Part shown: positions 33,623 through 45,800 of the stretch, piece by piece
Layout of the letters: the number at the start of each line of letters is the position of its first letter
How positions within the stretch are numbered: position 1 is the first letter of the stretch
NCBI GenBank assembly: GCA_958295665.1
Contig: OY282560.1
Coordinates: 145,320,091 to 145,384,090, forward strand
DNA: 64,000 nucleotides
Reading direction: 5' to 3'
DNA from: Tipula vernalis
Taxonomy: Eukaryota; Arthropoda; Insecta; Diptera; Tipulidae
Made by a program: the position numbers and the translations under genes
Notes under the pieces: generated by a model
The model's input: the letters and a program-made list of their open reading frames with translations, nothing else
Databases searched by the model: none
Told to the model about the DNA's origin: nothing

Positions 33623-35540
33623 TATGTTTGCTTATATATTTTATTATTATATTTTAATTAATTTCACAATTTTTTTACTTAATTTTTTTTAATAATTATC
33701 AATTTAAAACATAATTTTGTAGTTAAATTTTATATCACAATTTTTATTTTATAATTAATTAATTTCACTATTTTTCATATTTAAATATTGATTAATTAAA
33801 CGTGTTATAATTTTGTTTTGCGTAATATGCCGGTTGTCTTATAAAACACTAGAAAGAAATTAAAAAAGAAATACATAAATTAGAATTTAATGAAAAACAA
33901 ACGGCTAAGTGTGTATAGTGTAGAGAAAGTACATAATTTTTTGCTTTGGTGAATATTGCAGTGAAATAAAATTCATACAACAGTACGTATTTGGTTCAAT
34001 TGGTCAATTTTTATTGAATTTTTTTGACTATAGAACAGAAAATGTACTAAAGAAAATAATTAAGACCTGATTAATATCATTTTGTCAATTAATTCTATTT
34101 TATGTTTTATTAAATTAATACTTATTCCTATTTTTAATTTTTAATGTATATATTTTTTCTTCAAGCTAAATAAATTGTAAAAATAACATTTTTTTTTTTT
34201 TTGCTTTAAATTACTAAAATAACTAGAACGTATGTATGGTACATACGTCGGACAAGCCAATCGACCTGCATACATTTAGTGAGTAGCACAGTACAACATA
34301 ACGCAAATTGTACGTCTGAATCAGATTAAATACCCTCGCACAAATTTGATAATTTGTTAATATGTGAACATCACCGTATTAATAGTGGTAAAAATGGCTA
34401 GAATTGGATTTGGAAATGAGCCAAAAATTAAAAAAAAAATATTTTAAAAAAAATTCTTTGATAACACTGTAATGGTTATTTATTTGTGTTTAAGTGAGCA
34501 CAGTCAACCACCACCCTTGAATTTTTATCTTATTAAAAATCGAACACATAATCTTAGACCGTTAAAACATTAATAATTTTCAAATGAATCATAGATATGT
34601 AGAAGCAACGATATGAGACGATTGATAATATATTTCTGAATTTTAATTTTAAACTGTAGTACGTTTTACTTCCAACTCAAGATACTCTTACAACTCGGTT
34701 ATGATTCGGTTACAAATTTTAGCATACGGCATAAAAACAACTATTTCGATGCAACTCATTTTACCCTAACGCAATATTAACCGAAGAATATTAGTGAATT
34801 AAAAGACAACGGCTTAAAAACACTAAATCATTAAATATTCAAGGAGAAAATTATTTGGACATTTATTAAGTTTCCGAAAAAACTACTTTGTATCCAGAAA
34901 TTTTGATAAAAAGATTGTTCAGGTATCCATCGCATTACGCGTTTAATTGGTTCCGCATAAGTCGAGACTCAGGATTAGTGCAGACTAAGATATTGGGTTC
35001 CGCGTAACAAGAAACCGCGCACCTTGAAGTTAGAAACTTGTATAAAAGAGAAGGTTTCGTTACAAGTGTGAAAATTATGGAATATTATTCTAAAATTAGA
35101 AATCTTCATAAATTTTTTATTAAAATAATGAAATACTCGTATATCGATACAAAAAAGCATTGAAATGAATGTTGTTCAAAATACTATCCTATTCATCATG
35201 ACTCGTGTCAAATCAAAAATTCGTTCGTTCAGTATTTCTTCTTTTAGGAGCCTGAATATAATCATCGCTCAATATTTCTTCGTCGGGATATTCAGTATTA
35301 GAAAATGGTGCCTTCAAATCTTCTAACAATTTTTTTTTATGGATCCAAGCTCTTATTCACAGATCTATTTGAGTAAAATGCTGTTCAAATTTATTGCCAA
35401 ATTTAAACCATATTCTACGTAACCCATACAAAATATTTTCAACAGGTTCATCCTCAAAAATTTGTTCAATATTATTTATAGTCTGTTACAAACTCCATCA
35501 AATCATCTTCACTCAAAGTTTGCTCTATAAATAGTGAAAG
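33623..35540. other. upstream of ric-3, AT-rich
   Basis: Probably contains the ric-3 5'UTR and promoter, but I see no clear TATA or initiator. A small palindrome (ACGTATGTA, 3-nt loop, TACATACGT) lies at about 34227-34247. Minus-strand frames at 35200-35520 (for example EDEPVENILYGLRRIWFKFG) look coding but broken, and I do not recognise them. Confidence 0.4.
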
Positions 35541-35622
35541 CGCGCATTTAGAGGAATGGGAAAATACTTCATAGTGCGACATCCAACAGACTACAAAAAG
35601 TATGGGACGGAGGCTAACAGCG

Positions 35623-38216
35623 CACGGTGTGCCTGAACCACTTTTAAATGGCTCGGAAAACCACGTCTCTATTTTCTTCAAGGATCGAAAGTTCCATGTT
35701 TGAGAAGTCCAAAATAACAAAAATTAGCAAAATCCCCGGAGCCGTTTTGAAAAAAACGCAATTTCAATTTTTTTTCTGCGACGATACGAAAATTCACGAT
35801 TTTTTTTCATAATTCTGTAGGTGTAGCCAAGAGATATGCTGAAATGCTTGAAAAATAAATACATCACCATATCTGTCTGTGTACAGACATTGTTTTGTTT
35901 TTTTTCACGTAAATATGTTTGTTGTTTTCAAATGTTTGCTTCAAAAATCAGCAGAAAGACAGACTTAGTTGTCGCAATATTAGTCAAAACAGTCGTTGAC
36001 AAACCGGCCAGTAAATAACAGTTATTAGTAATAGACGAACCTATTACCTACATAAGAGTGAAACAAAATGTCACGAAAGACAAAGAACTATACGCGAACT
36101 CATGAAGAAAACCGAGGCGTGATTTGTTTGTTGTGTTTAAGAAAGAAAGATAAGATGTGGGATATTGTGGGCCCATTGAAAATTGAGGTAAAAAATGCTG
36201 TAAATATTGATCTTGATGATATTCGTTACCCATCTGCTGTCTGTAGCAGTTGCAAAATCATCATATACAAATTCAATAAACAAAATTCTGAAGAAACCAC
36301 ATTAGCTCTACCGGACTATTCTGTTTTTCTGGAACACCCATGTGTAACACGATCTAAAAATAAGATACTTTGTGACTGCAAGTTGTGTGAAATTGCGAGA
36401 AGTGCACCAGACAATCTGTGTCTAGGAAATTCAGCGAAAAGAAAAGTGATCAAGAAAAAGTGTAAGAAATGCAGAGGACCACTGGATAAAAACAAAATTT
36501 GCACTTCACCTAAATGCATCCATACTTGTGACGTATTGAATACCAAGAAGTCTTGTGTAATAAAAAGATCTGGGTGCTTTGTTTGTTGTAATAATGTACA
36601 AGGTTTAGTTACATATATTCGAGAAAAAAGAGGTTTGCAAGAAGTAGATTTGAAAATTGGGCTTGATGGTGGTGGAGGGTTTTTGAAGAATTGCTTATCC
36701 ATTCAATCAAGATTCGAAGGATCCGATAATAATCCACATTACAAAGGGGCCAGGCAGCATTATCATGATGGAGTTCACGCCAATAAATTTAAGGACACGG
36801 GTGTGAAAAAGTTATTCATCCTTGGTATCATTTCTGATACACAAAAAATTATGTGAATGTTTGCACTCTGTGGTCCTCTCTACATTTGAATGACTTAAAA
36901 GTCATGACCATTGCCACAGACCTAAAAATGGCCAATATAATAACTGGGGTCATGGCTCATTCTTCTCATTACTCGTGTACGTGGTGTACTGCATCAAAAG
37001 ATCTCTTGAGTAAGTGTAGAAGTTATAGAACCGTTGGTAGTTGCCGTGAAAATTCAGACGCCTTCAAGAATAGTGGCAGTAAAAAAATTAATGCCAAGAA
37101 TTTTTACAGTCACGTATCTCAACCTATTTTTACAGGGAATCCAGAGACAGAAATCATCGATATAATACCTCCACCTGAACTGCATCTAATGCTCGGGGTA
37201 GTAAACACGTTGTATGGGCACATGCTGAGGGAATGCGAAAACGATACTGAGAAATGGGCAAAATCGTGCAATGTAAGCAGAGAATTTGTCCATGGATCTC
37301 CTGGTTTCGCAGGCAATGCCTGCAAAAATTTGTTGAACAAGATAGATCTGCTTCGGGCAAAATGTAGTGTTCATTGTTTAAAATATGTCAGATGATTTAA
37401 TGATTTTTCAAGTGTCGTCAATTCATGTTTCTCAAGTAGTCTTGACGAAAAATTTGAGGTCTATATTTCAGAATTTCAAAGAAGTTATTTGGACCTAGCA
37501 ATACCAATAACGCCAAAAGTTCATGCTGTCTTTTTCCACGTTCCTCATTTTTGCCGAAAAATGGAGAAAGGACTCGGGAACTACAGTGAGCAAGCTATGG
37601 AGTCAGTTCACCATGACTTCAAAAATACCTGTATGAATTATAAAGTCCACCATACACATCCAGATTAGAGCTCCAAACTTCTAAGAGCTATACAAGAATA
37701 TAATTCTCGACATGTTTAAGGTTCAAGGTGTTTCTGGCTTTTGTTCCACAGCCTTGAATAAACAATGACAGTCAAGAGAAGACATTTTTTCGTGTAAGGA
37801 CTATATTATGATTTGGGCAGCCTAAATAAATTTTGCCTTTTCATTTTGATGTCTCCATGTATTTCATTCAATAATCTTGATTTTCGTAATTTTTCAAATA
37901 AAGTTGCATTACTTAATTCGATAGATTTCGTCCAATATTACTGATTTGGTCTGGAAAAGTTGATCTTTGTTGAAAATATTAAAACTTTCTATTCTCGATT
38001 CTTCTTTCTACAAGAGAGAACAAACAAGCTGCAAAAAAGTCGTAAATTTCCGTATCGTCACCAAAAAAATTTTGAAATTGCGTTTTTTTCAAAACGGCTC
38101 CGGGGATTTTGCTAATTTTTGTTTTTTTGGACTTCTCAAACATGGGAATTTCAATCCCTGAAGAAAATAGAGACGTGGTTTTCCGAGCCATTTAAAAGTG
38201 GTTCAGACACACCGTG
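35623..38216 (+). mobile_element. CAC-ended DDE transposon, Chapaev/RAG1-Transib-like
   Basis: A 2594-bp element with TIRs of about 180 bp (35623-35806 and 38030-38216). The ends begin CACGGTGTG(C/T)CTGAACCAC and are bordered by the 4-bp duplication AGCG. It carries one degraded transposase gene (36068-37719). CAC termini occur in the CMC superfamilies (CACTA, Mirage, Chapaev) and in Transib/RAG, whose heptamer is CACAGTG. A 4-bp duplication is what I know for Chapaev, against 5 bp for Transib. The N-terminal Cys clusters and the motif order in the protein also fit this assemblage. Related proteins are known to me under the label Cc8L18.2-like. The exact superfamily needs a profile search. 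Confidence 0.72.
36068..37719 (+). pseudogene. transposase of the CAC-ended element
   Basis: About 550 codons broken by one frameshift and two stops. The N-terminus (36068-36600) has zinc-type clusters: CLLC, CSSC, CDCKLC, CKKC and CFVCC. The core has LDGGGGFLKNCLSI (first likely catalytic Asp, 36660), then ATDLKMANIITGV (second Asp, 36918) followed by HSSHYSCTWC. PPPELHLMLGVVN and HGSPGFAGNACKNL come next (37170-37330). After a TGA at 37393-37395 come KVHAVFFHVPHF and SEQAMESVHHDF (likely catalytic Glu, 37590). The D, D/C-x2-C, H and E order parallels RAG1. The frameshift at about 36847 lies in a run of six A, where one further A would restore the frame. The second stop is TAG at 37666-37668. 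Inactive as it stands. Confidence 0.7.
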
Positions 38217-38464
38217 AGCGGTTATTCAAGCTTCAGGGCGGAGAAATTAAAAGTTTTAAAATTTGTGAATGTTTGATTTTTGTTTGAAAATTCGAGAAAC
38301 CTCAGCCACATGTTTAGAAAGAGTAGGCCTTACCCACATTTCCAATATTGTTTTCAATGACCTTGAATTTGGTTTTTGTTTGATGTTTCTAGCTAGTGTG
38401 GTTCAAAAGATATTCGCATCAAAAAAAATTTTTTTTAGGGTGGCCTGTTTTCTGTGCCGGTCAG

Positions 38465-39955
38465 TATATATGTATCTTATTAGTTACTTTGAGAAATAAA
38501 ACTTATTTAATGAGATAATTAGAGTAACAATAAACAAATAAATGATATAACATTCCATTGCTTCAGCCCTTCCCTTGAGAAATGTCTGTAAGTGACAATT
38601 AGATAAAAAATGAGCGTAAGAAACTAATAGAGGATATTAGTAATAATATTATGGATTACAAAAGACAGAGGTTCAGGCCCTACTAAATTAAATGGTGGTC
38701 GAGGTGGTGGTTCGGAGTTTTATTTAAAAAAAATGCAAGTTGACGCGAAGTTTTTGTTAACGAACAAAGTGAACCAAAATCCGAGGTAGTATTCCATTTA
38801 GCTGAATGCAATGCACAGGGTCCAATTTGGAATTCTGGAATGCATGGCTATTTTAAGTGTTAAGCTTCATTAGTCAAGTTAATTCAATTCAAGTAATGAT
38901 GTAAGTTAAAACGATCTGACCTCTGCTTGTTTTGGTTTACTCATTCATAGAATATTAATCGCTTGACCGCGGAATATTTCGAAAGCAATGTTAAAAGAAC
39001 GTATTGAAATACAAAGATTTTTTGTTTGGCGTGACATTTCTCCTATTTTAACGGTAACCAATAATAATGCAAGCAATTTATTTAAAATGTACGAATTGAA
39101 AATGCATTAAAACACTTGAAAATGTATAATTAATATTAATGTAATTGAGCTATCTATAAAAATAACCTAGATAGTATTTTTTATATTTCAAGCTGTTGCC
39201 TTGTGAAAGATTTAAAAAATATTTGTATGTACAAAACGTTACATGTATTTGTGAATAATTTTCTTAATTATACTTAAAGCCACTTAAAAGAATATTTGTC
39301 TTGTTCCATCTACCAACGTAGTATAGAAGAATACATTCAGCCTATTTCAAATAAATACAAGAATGAACTAAAAAATGAATAGAAGTAAGTGGCTTACGAC
39401 TTACAGAGATTTAAACTAAATATCAAAAATAGAATTCTTGAAGACTGAACCTCCCCCCCCCCCTCCTTATAATCCCCTCTTATAATTCCTACCTTGGTTC
39501 TTTCCTTTCTTTTGTTAGTGCTGTGTGCCGTGGCATTTGCGTGCGGATAAATTTTAAGGATAAAATTCTTAAGCGTCATAAAACTTGAAATAAAAAAAAT
39601 TAAAATGAAAAAAGAAAGTTTTGCATCAATTTTGGAACATCCGGAATAGTCTGAATGAATAAACGAAACCGTTCTCTACTTCACTTGAAAATTACTTCAA
39701 AGGATAATTGAATTAAATGCACGTTCGTATTTGTGAAACCGTTTTAGTTTATGAATGCCAGTAACTTAACTAATGGGGACGAGGCTATAAAAACCATAAA
39801 AACGATATACAGCCTTGCTCATAAGGATGCAGCACCCTATAAACACAGTTAGTATTTCTGCTGTTTGATGCACATATATACCTACTCTTTTGGTTTTATT
39901 TATGTATTACTAATATTCTTGTACAATATGTAACTAGTTTATCAAGGAAGGCCTA
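38465..39955. other. intergenic, no gene seen
   Basis: AT-rich sequence. A run of about 12 C sits near 39451. No element was recognised. Confidence 0.5.
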
Positions 39956-40355
39956 AAAGGAACCTTGTCAGCAACCCCTAGATAGTGAAATGCTCCAAAA
40001 GGGCGATGCAAACTGCATTAAAGCGATTTGCACTGACCTATCCTCTTGAGGAGAGGCCAAAACCAATAAGAAATCGGAAGACTACAACGCGAGATGATCG
40101 CCAATTGGTCAGAATATCGCTTGCTTCTACAATGAAAATCTCTTCTGAGTTAGGTTCTGACCTTAATGATGTCCGAACCTCAAAAATCTGTGCTCAGGCT
40201 ATAAGAAAACAAGGCTTGAAAAAACCCGATCTTAACTGAAGGACATCAGAAAACCAGTTATCATAAGCATTATTGTTTTAATGAAAAATAATCAAACATT
40301 TAAAAAGCACCTAAATCTGCTTATAAAAACTTACTTGTTTAGAATTACTGGAAGT

Positions 40356-40818
40356 TATATGATTTTAATACGAGTATGTTCCGAAGATTGTAAGAGAATT
40401 CAATCCAGTTTCGAACTGATTAGCTTATGATTATGAAAAAATCAATCTTCTCATCAGGCCGCGGCGACTGGACTGATTATACCACAATTTACATTCTATA
40501 TATACAGAATGTGCTGTGCATTTAAGTATTAGCGAATCATAACTAATACAGATGAACTCTCTTACAATTTTTCTTCTTCACAATATTCACACAGCTCTAT
40601 TTCTGTGTACGCTAATTTTTACTTTATTAATTTTTTGTTGAATATTAATTAATTCATGTAATATCTAATATGCTACCGGTGGTTAGACCATTTTAATTGT
40701 GTTTCGATTAAGACGAGAAGTATATTAGTATTTACGAACAGTAATTCAACGAAACCGACTAATAGACGTAATTCTATTTATTTTAATGGTATATGATTTT
40801 AATACGAGTATGTTCCGA
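40356..40818. repeat. 29-bp direct repeat pair
   Basis: TATATGATTTTAATACGAGT plus nine more bases occurs exactly at 40356-40384 and 40790-40818. The pair brackets sequence that splits the Tc1 relic. It may record a local duplication or recombination. Confidence 0.75.
40387..40567. mobile_element. small MITE (TTGTAAGAGA ends)
   Basis: TTGTAAGAGAATTCA on the left and its inverse TGAACTCTCTTACAA on the right, with further imperfect inverted matches inward (TGATTAG...TTATGATT). About 180 bp, non-coding. Confidence 0.5.
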
Positions 40819-41089
40819 CTGGAAGTATCCATGTGCGAAGAAGGCCTGGAGAAGAAGCTACATGTAAAGCATGGCCGTCAAAGAAATGTTTGTCTATGAG
40901 GAATGAATGTATTCTTCATCATACACCAGGATGCTATCGCAAGTTTTAATACCATCCTTACAAAAGATGTTCAAATCAATTATTTAGCCGACATTTTTAT
41001 TCCAACAGCAAATGCTCCCTGCCATACTCGGCCATTTTGTTACCGTTTGTACTAAAATCTACGGAAAACCAACCTTTCAGTAGAGTGCG

Positions 41090-41700
41090 CATCATGTGAG
41101 CTATTCTGGTCATGTATTAGGCAGATGCGTGATGGGTACAATTGTGTAAGGGGTAACCTGTTCGCAATTCGCAAGTGTACGTGGTGCCTCCTTGTGGCAA
41201 CCACTGGTAACTAAGGCCATTTGGCGCATTATTCGCCATTTGGCACAGACTAAAAGTACGGCGCTAAAGGAGAAAACCTTGACAAAAACCCTAATCTAAA
41301 GTGGAACAGCATATGCCGATGAATGACTGATAGGTTAATCAGTCCAAAATATGCGGACTCTAGATAACAGGCACCCTCCAGTTTTATTTAGCCTTCCTGT
41401 AGTACCTACAGGCGATTTACAATTCCCAGCAACTCGTAAGAGTTAAATTAAACGGAAGGCAGGGCAGCGGTAGGAATATACGGGAGCGCGACAGCCCTCC
41501 CGAAGTCCTTAGGCTGAGGGAAAGCAATGAGCCCAGATAGTATGTATCACGTACGGCTGGCAGTATTATCAAGTTCATTAAGATCCTGAATATTGACTGG
41601 ACGGGTAATCAAGCAGGGTCCAGCACAATAGATCTTTTAGGTCGCAGTGCGAAGTAGCTGATCAAACACATGGCCCTCCAATAATAATAATAATAATAAC
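41090..41700 (+). mobile_element. non-LTR retroelement 3' end or SINE (unclassified)
   Basis: A block of clearly higher GC than its surroundings that ends in (AAT)n at 41679-41699, a tail type seen in some LINEs and SINEs. All frames are closed and I see no RT motif or tRNA-like box. It resembles an untranslated region of a retroelement, but the family is not recognised. Confidence 0.4.
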
Positions 41701-41970
41701 GGATACAAAACAACAACAACAACAATAACAAATACTAAATATTTCAGAAAAAATAGCCTTTTCAACGGTAGGTAATTTGTTAAAATCTCAATCTCTGTTA
41801 CATGATACGGAAAATTAGGGAAATTTTAACAATTTTCCAAAATTACTATTTGTCTTTCAATAAATATTCATTTTATGAAATGAAAGTCATTATTAAACAA
41901 TTTTTAAACCGATGTATGTAAAACGAGATTGAAAAAAACGTTCAATTTTGATGCGAGGCTTTAAATAAAA

Positions 41971-42825
41971 ATTTCAAAATTATTTATTTTTTATGCAACG
42001 TAACGCAAACAACTTTAAAAATAATATAAATAATAAACTTTTTGAAAACATTAATTTTAATTCAATAAATTTAATTATCCTGTTTTACATTTCTACCAAA
42101 ATTTTTTTTAAATTTTAGTTCTAGGAGAATTTACAGTTAATTTTGTTTTTGCCAAAATTATTTGTACCCACAAATTTGTTCTCAATATTATTTGTGCAAT
42201 ATGAAAAAAATCAAAATAAAATAGTAAATCAAATAAATTTAAGATTATTTTTTAAAAGTCATTGCCAGGAAATTCTATAAAAATCTTGAATATAATTATT
42301 TGTCTTGGCCAGGGCAGGGTTTCAATTTAAACTTGCGGAGGTTTAAATTAAAGTGATCTAAAAATACCAAAAATTTGTAGCAAGGTGCCCAGAAAACTGA
42401 GCGGGATAAGATTGTAGGTGATGTTAACAAGAAATTTTTGAACCACTTGCTAGATCTTATAGAGGCTAAACAAAAATTGACCGTCTGCATACAAAATATG
42501 TGTGACTATATCGTTATTTAATTAGCAACAAATAATCTTAAATTTATTTGATTTACTATTTTATTTTGATTTTTTCCATATTGCACAAATAATATTGAGA
42601 ACAAATTTGTGGGTACAAATAATTTTGGCAAAAACAAAATTAACTGTAAATTCTCCTAGAACTAAAATTTAAAAAAAAATTTGATAGAAATATAAAGCAG
42701 GATAATTAAATTTATTGAATTAAAATTAATGTTTTCAAAAAGTTTATTATTTATATTATTTTTAAGTTGTTTGCGTTACGTTGTATCAAAAATTTAGCAG
42801 GTACAAATAATTTTGGTTCGGACTG
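41971..42825 (-). mobile_element. Tc1-family element with long inverted repeats
   Basis: Arms of about 280 bp (41971-42250 and 42531-42825) are inverse copies with few differences. The right end, read inward, starts CAGTCCGAACCAAAATTATT and is followed outside by TA (42826-42827), a classic Tc1 terminus. The left terminus has lost this outermost part. The 280-bp middle has a minus-strand frame but also, on the plus strand, WPGQGFNLNL, which recalls the WPAQSPDLNP block of Tc1 transposases. So it is a strongly shortened copy. Confidence 0.65.
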
Positions 42826-42829
42826 TATC

Positions 42830-45800
42830 TGCGCTCTGCTCGTATAGCTCTCTTTCATACCGTTTAAAGTAATTTTCATGCCGAATGCTTCGCGCTAAAG
42901 TTTTAAATTCCAGAAACACGAAGCTCTGATTTTTACGAGTGTACGCGTTTTAATATATAGAATTAGACTAAATTAATCCCGCTTAACAAATAAATTTGAA
43001 ATTAATGGTTTTATTAGTTAGTGATTTCATTACATTTTTCAAGGTTTTATTCAGCGTTTGACTATAAATCTTCAAATGAATAATCATTCAAACGGACCTA
43101 TCTGTTTAAGCTTACCTAATAGCCGAACATTTAATTTTTATTCAATTGGATTTATCCACGATGGAATGAGTAGAACTGATTAACATCATAAAGCGAAGAT
43201 TCGCTGTTTAGCTCCGATTTATAGTTTCAAAGGATGTTGGCACCCTTACGGTCTGGGCTTCTGGGCAGTAATTTCATGTGTGACAAGAGAACGATTGGGT
43301 GTTTTGTTATAGGTGCATGTGGCTGTTTGTTATAAAGTTCGTTGAAACCTTATAAAACCTCCCTTCCCTCTTGCCTTCCAAATAAAAGGTAGTTCCGTGT
43401 TGCGGTTGCGTATACACATTGTAGCGGCTCACTTATTAAATATATACATTCGTTTACCGCCAAACTCATTATAATTTTTGCTCATCATTTCAAAACTTCG
43501 TATTGGATATATCTCGATTTCTTTTACTCGTGCAATCGTGTTTCGTGCTCTCTACTAAATTCTCTATATTTACTAACAATTATAAATAAATCGTGTTTAA
43601 CTATTAAATAAGTGGCGTTTCAATTAATATACCAAAATTCCATAACATTAAGAATTCAAAAATCCTAAGCATATAAAAAAACAATCAAAGCTAGCTAATA
43701 ATTGAAATACCACCAGGTTTGATAGCAACATGCTTGAGCGTGAAATTTGAAGTTGCGATCTTAAAATTAAAAACTTAGGGCAGTTAATATTAACGCTCGT
43801 AACGTTCACATCGATCCAGTAGTGCTAACTTCTGGCACACGAAAATTCGTTGCTGAGATATTGAGATTTAATCATTTTTGAACATTTTCACTTTAAAAAG
43901 CAATAACACATTTTAAAAATCGTATAAATCTAATTTATTCAAAAACAACTACCAGTTTCATAAAAAAGACAAAATTACCTTTAATTTTCGCTGGTGTAAC
44001 TTTAAAAGAGGTAAAGATTTTAACAAGTTACAAACTGTTGAAAAAGATTATATTATAATACAAGTGCGGAAAGGGCACCATTTCCAGAGCGAGAGCGAGT
44101 AATAGTCAGAAGCAGTTTAGAAATTTTGTTGCAATATTATTGCACAAAGGTTTCATGCAAAGTATCATTTTCAACTCGCTCGTAGAAAAAAACTATTTTC
44201 GAAATTTTTTTATTTTGCCTTTTTTTCACGGCAATCTTAAAATGAAAAGAAACAACACAATTTGTCGACCGTTGTCCTTTTAAAAGAATTGTGGCAAATA
44301 CTTTAATCAACTGTCACAGAATACAGGTACAAGGACCTGATATTGTGAAACTACAAAAATTTTCTTGACGCTCTATAACATTGGCATTTATTTAAGTAAG
44401 TCAAATATTATCAATAGAGCTCCACTCAATTCACATTAAGGTAAGTTGTTAACAAATACAGTAACCGAATTACAAAGGTTTTTGCATCGGCATAATATAA
44501 ATTTTTAACATTCGATTGGATTAAGTCGTGGACAAGTGCAGCGAGATTCTACAAATATTGGAACAATCTGTAAAAGAAAGATCTCAGCAAATCGAAAACA
44601 AAAGAACACAGAGCGGCAATTTATCCTTTTATTTTTATTATTCATACGGAATTCTATTTATTGTTAAGTACAACGATTTTTGAACATTAATAAAATTATG
44701 TTAGGTGAATTGCAATCTTTTAATTGAGATGCGCAGATTACTTTCTTCGCCTAACATTACAACTGCACCAATGTGCTAGACCTGCCAAGACTTTGGTCAC
44801 ACATTTAATAGGACTTCAATGAACATTGGAATGGAGTTTCCTGTTTAGGATAACAAGGTTTTATATTGTGGAAAATATGACTTTTGACATGATGTTACTT
44901 CAGGTACAGTTACCAGTTGTCCCTGAGAAAGGGTATTATTTCCAAAGTCTTGTTTCAAGAAATTTCTGTAGGAACGCTACAAATTATATTAGAAGGACTC
45001 TATAGTGTTTTGTCGGACCATTATAATGAATTACTGCCAAATTCAATTATGAATGAAAGAGATACCTCGTTTAGACTTTGTAACAATGTTCGCAGCATTC
45101 GCAACGTTCGTAATGTTCATTCCTTCGGAGTTAACAAAAATTAATTTTTGAAGAAAGGTCCTAGCTCTAGATAGAGAAATTAATATGCAGAAATTTTGAC
45201 CAGAAAATATGTCCTTCTAAGTCGGTAGGCTCGAAACATTATTGAACAAAATAACAAATTAAGAACTTTATTCCACTATTCATCAAACAAGTCATTAAAA
45301 AACAATTGATTATCATCATGTCTGACACTTGATTGGGTTTCAATTGGTGGGATTTTGTCAATTGAAATTGTTTCAAAATATTTATAAAACATGATGCACT
45401 TAAATTGGATCTTTGTATATCACGACTACGACTTTAGCCAAATATTTTATGATTCAATAATCGAATATTACACCCACCCATTTAGTAAAAATAACGAAAT
45501 TTTAGTATGTACAGAACAAAAAGTGAATTAGTATACTGACTGTAGATTCCGTTCAATAAAAATTTCATTCTAACGCTAGAATATCTAATTAATTTTCTAG
45601 TTTAAAAAATGTTTGATTTCCGTTTGATGTTTGTTGGAATTGCTACACAACCACGATTACCTAAAATTGTTCGAATAATTTTAGAATAATTGCCGCAACC
45701 ACAACACAAGTTTGTTTCTCACTATCGGGATTACAAATTTCCACTTCATTTCTAACCATTTCTTAATACATAATACCAAAATATTCAAAAACAAACAATT

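Larger units (their letters stand above)
35619..38220. repeat. 4-bp target-site duplication AGCG
   Basis: AGCG at 35619-35622 abuts the left terminus and AGCG at 38217-38220 abuts the right terminus. The uninterrupted Tc1 relative near 49055 has AGCG once (on its minus strand), confirming these as duplicated target bases. Confidence 0.75.
35541..38464. mobile_element. Tc1-like relic interrupted by the CAC element
   Basis: The left piece 35541-35622 and right piece 38217-38464 together match the reverse complement of 48610-49130, part of the Tc1-like element at 48610-50013. The match includes the sequence around GACGGAGG.T.ACAGCGGTTAT, where the insertion occurred. The right end finishes CCTGTTTTCTGTGCCGGTCAG followed by TA, as expected for a Tc1-family terminus. 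Most of the transposase on the left side is missing. Confidence 0.7.
39960..41060 (+). mobile_element. Tc1-like relic, split
   Basis: The N-terminal DNA-binding part is at 39985-40239: CSKRAMQTALKRFALTYPLE, RKTTTRDDRQLVRISLAS, ELGSDLNDVRTSKICAQAIR. The C-terminal part at 40820-41050 reads GSIHVRRRPGEE, then NAPCHTR, the block after the second catalytic Asp. Between them, about 560 bp is unrelated and includes a small MITE and a 29-bp direct repeat. The reading frame is shifted several times. Confidence 0.7.

Noticed and set aside
44917..45144. 75-residue plus-strand ORF
   Set aside because: No family signature, splice context or codon pattern to support it.
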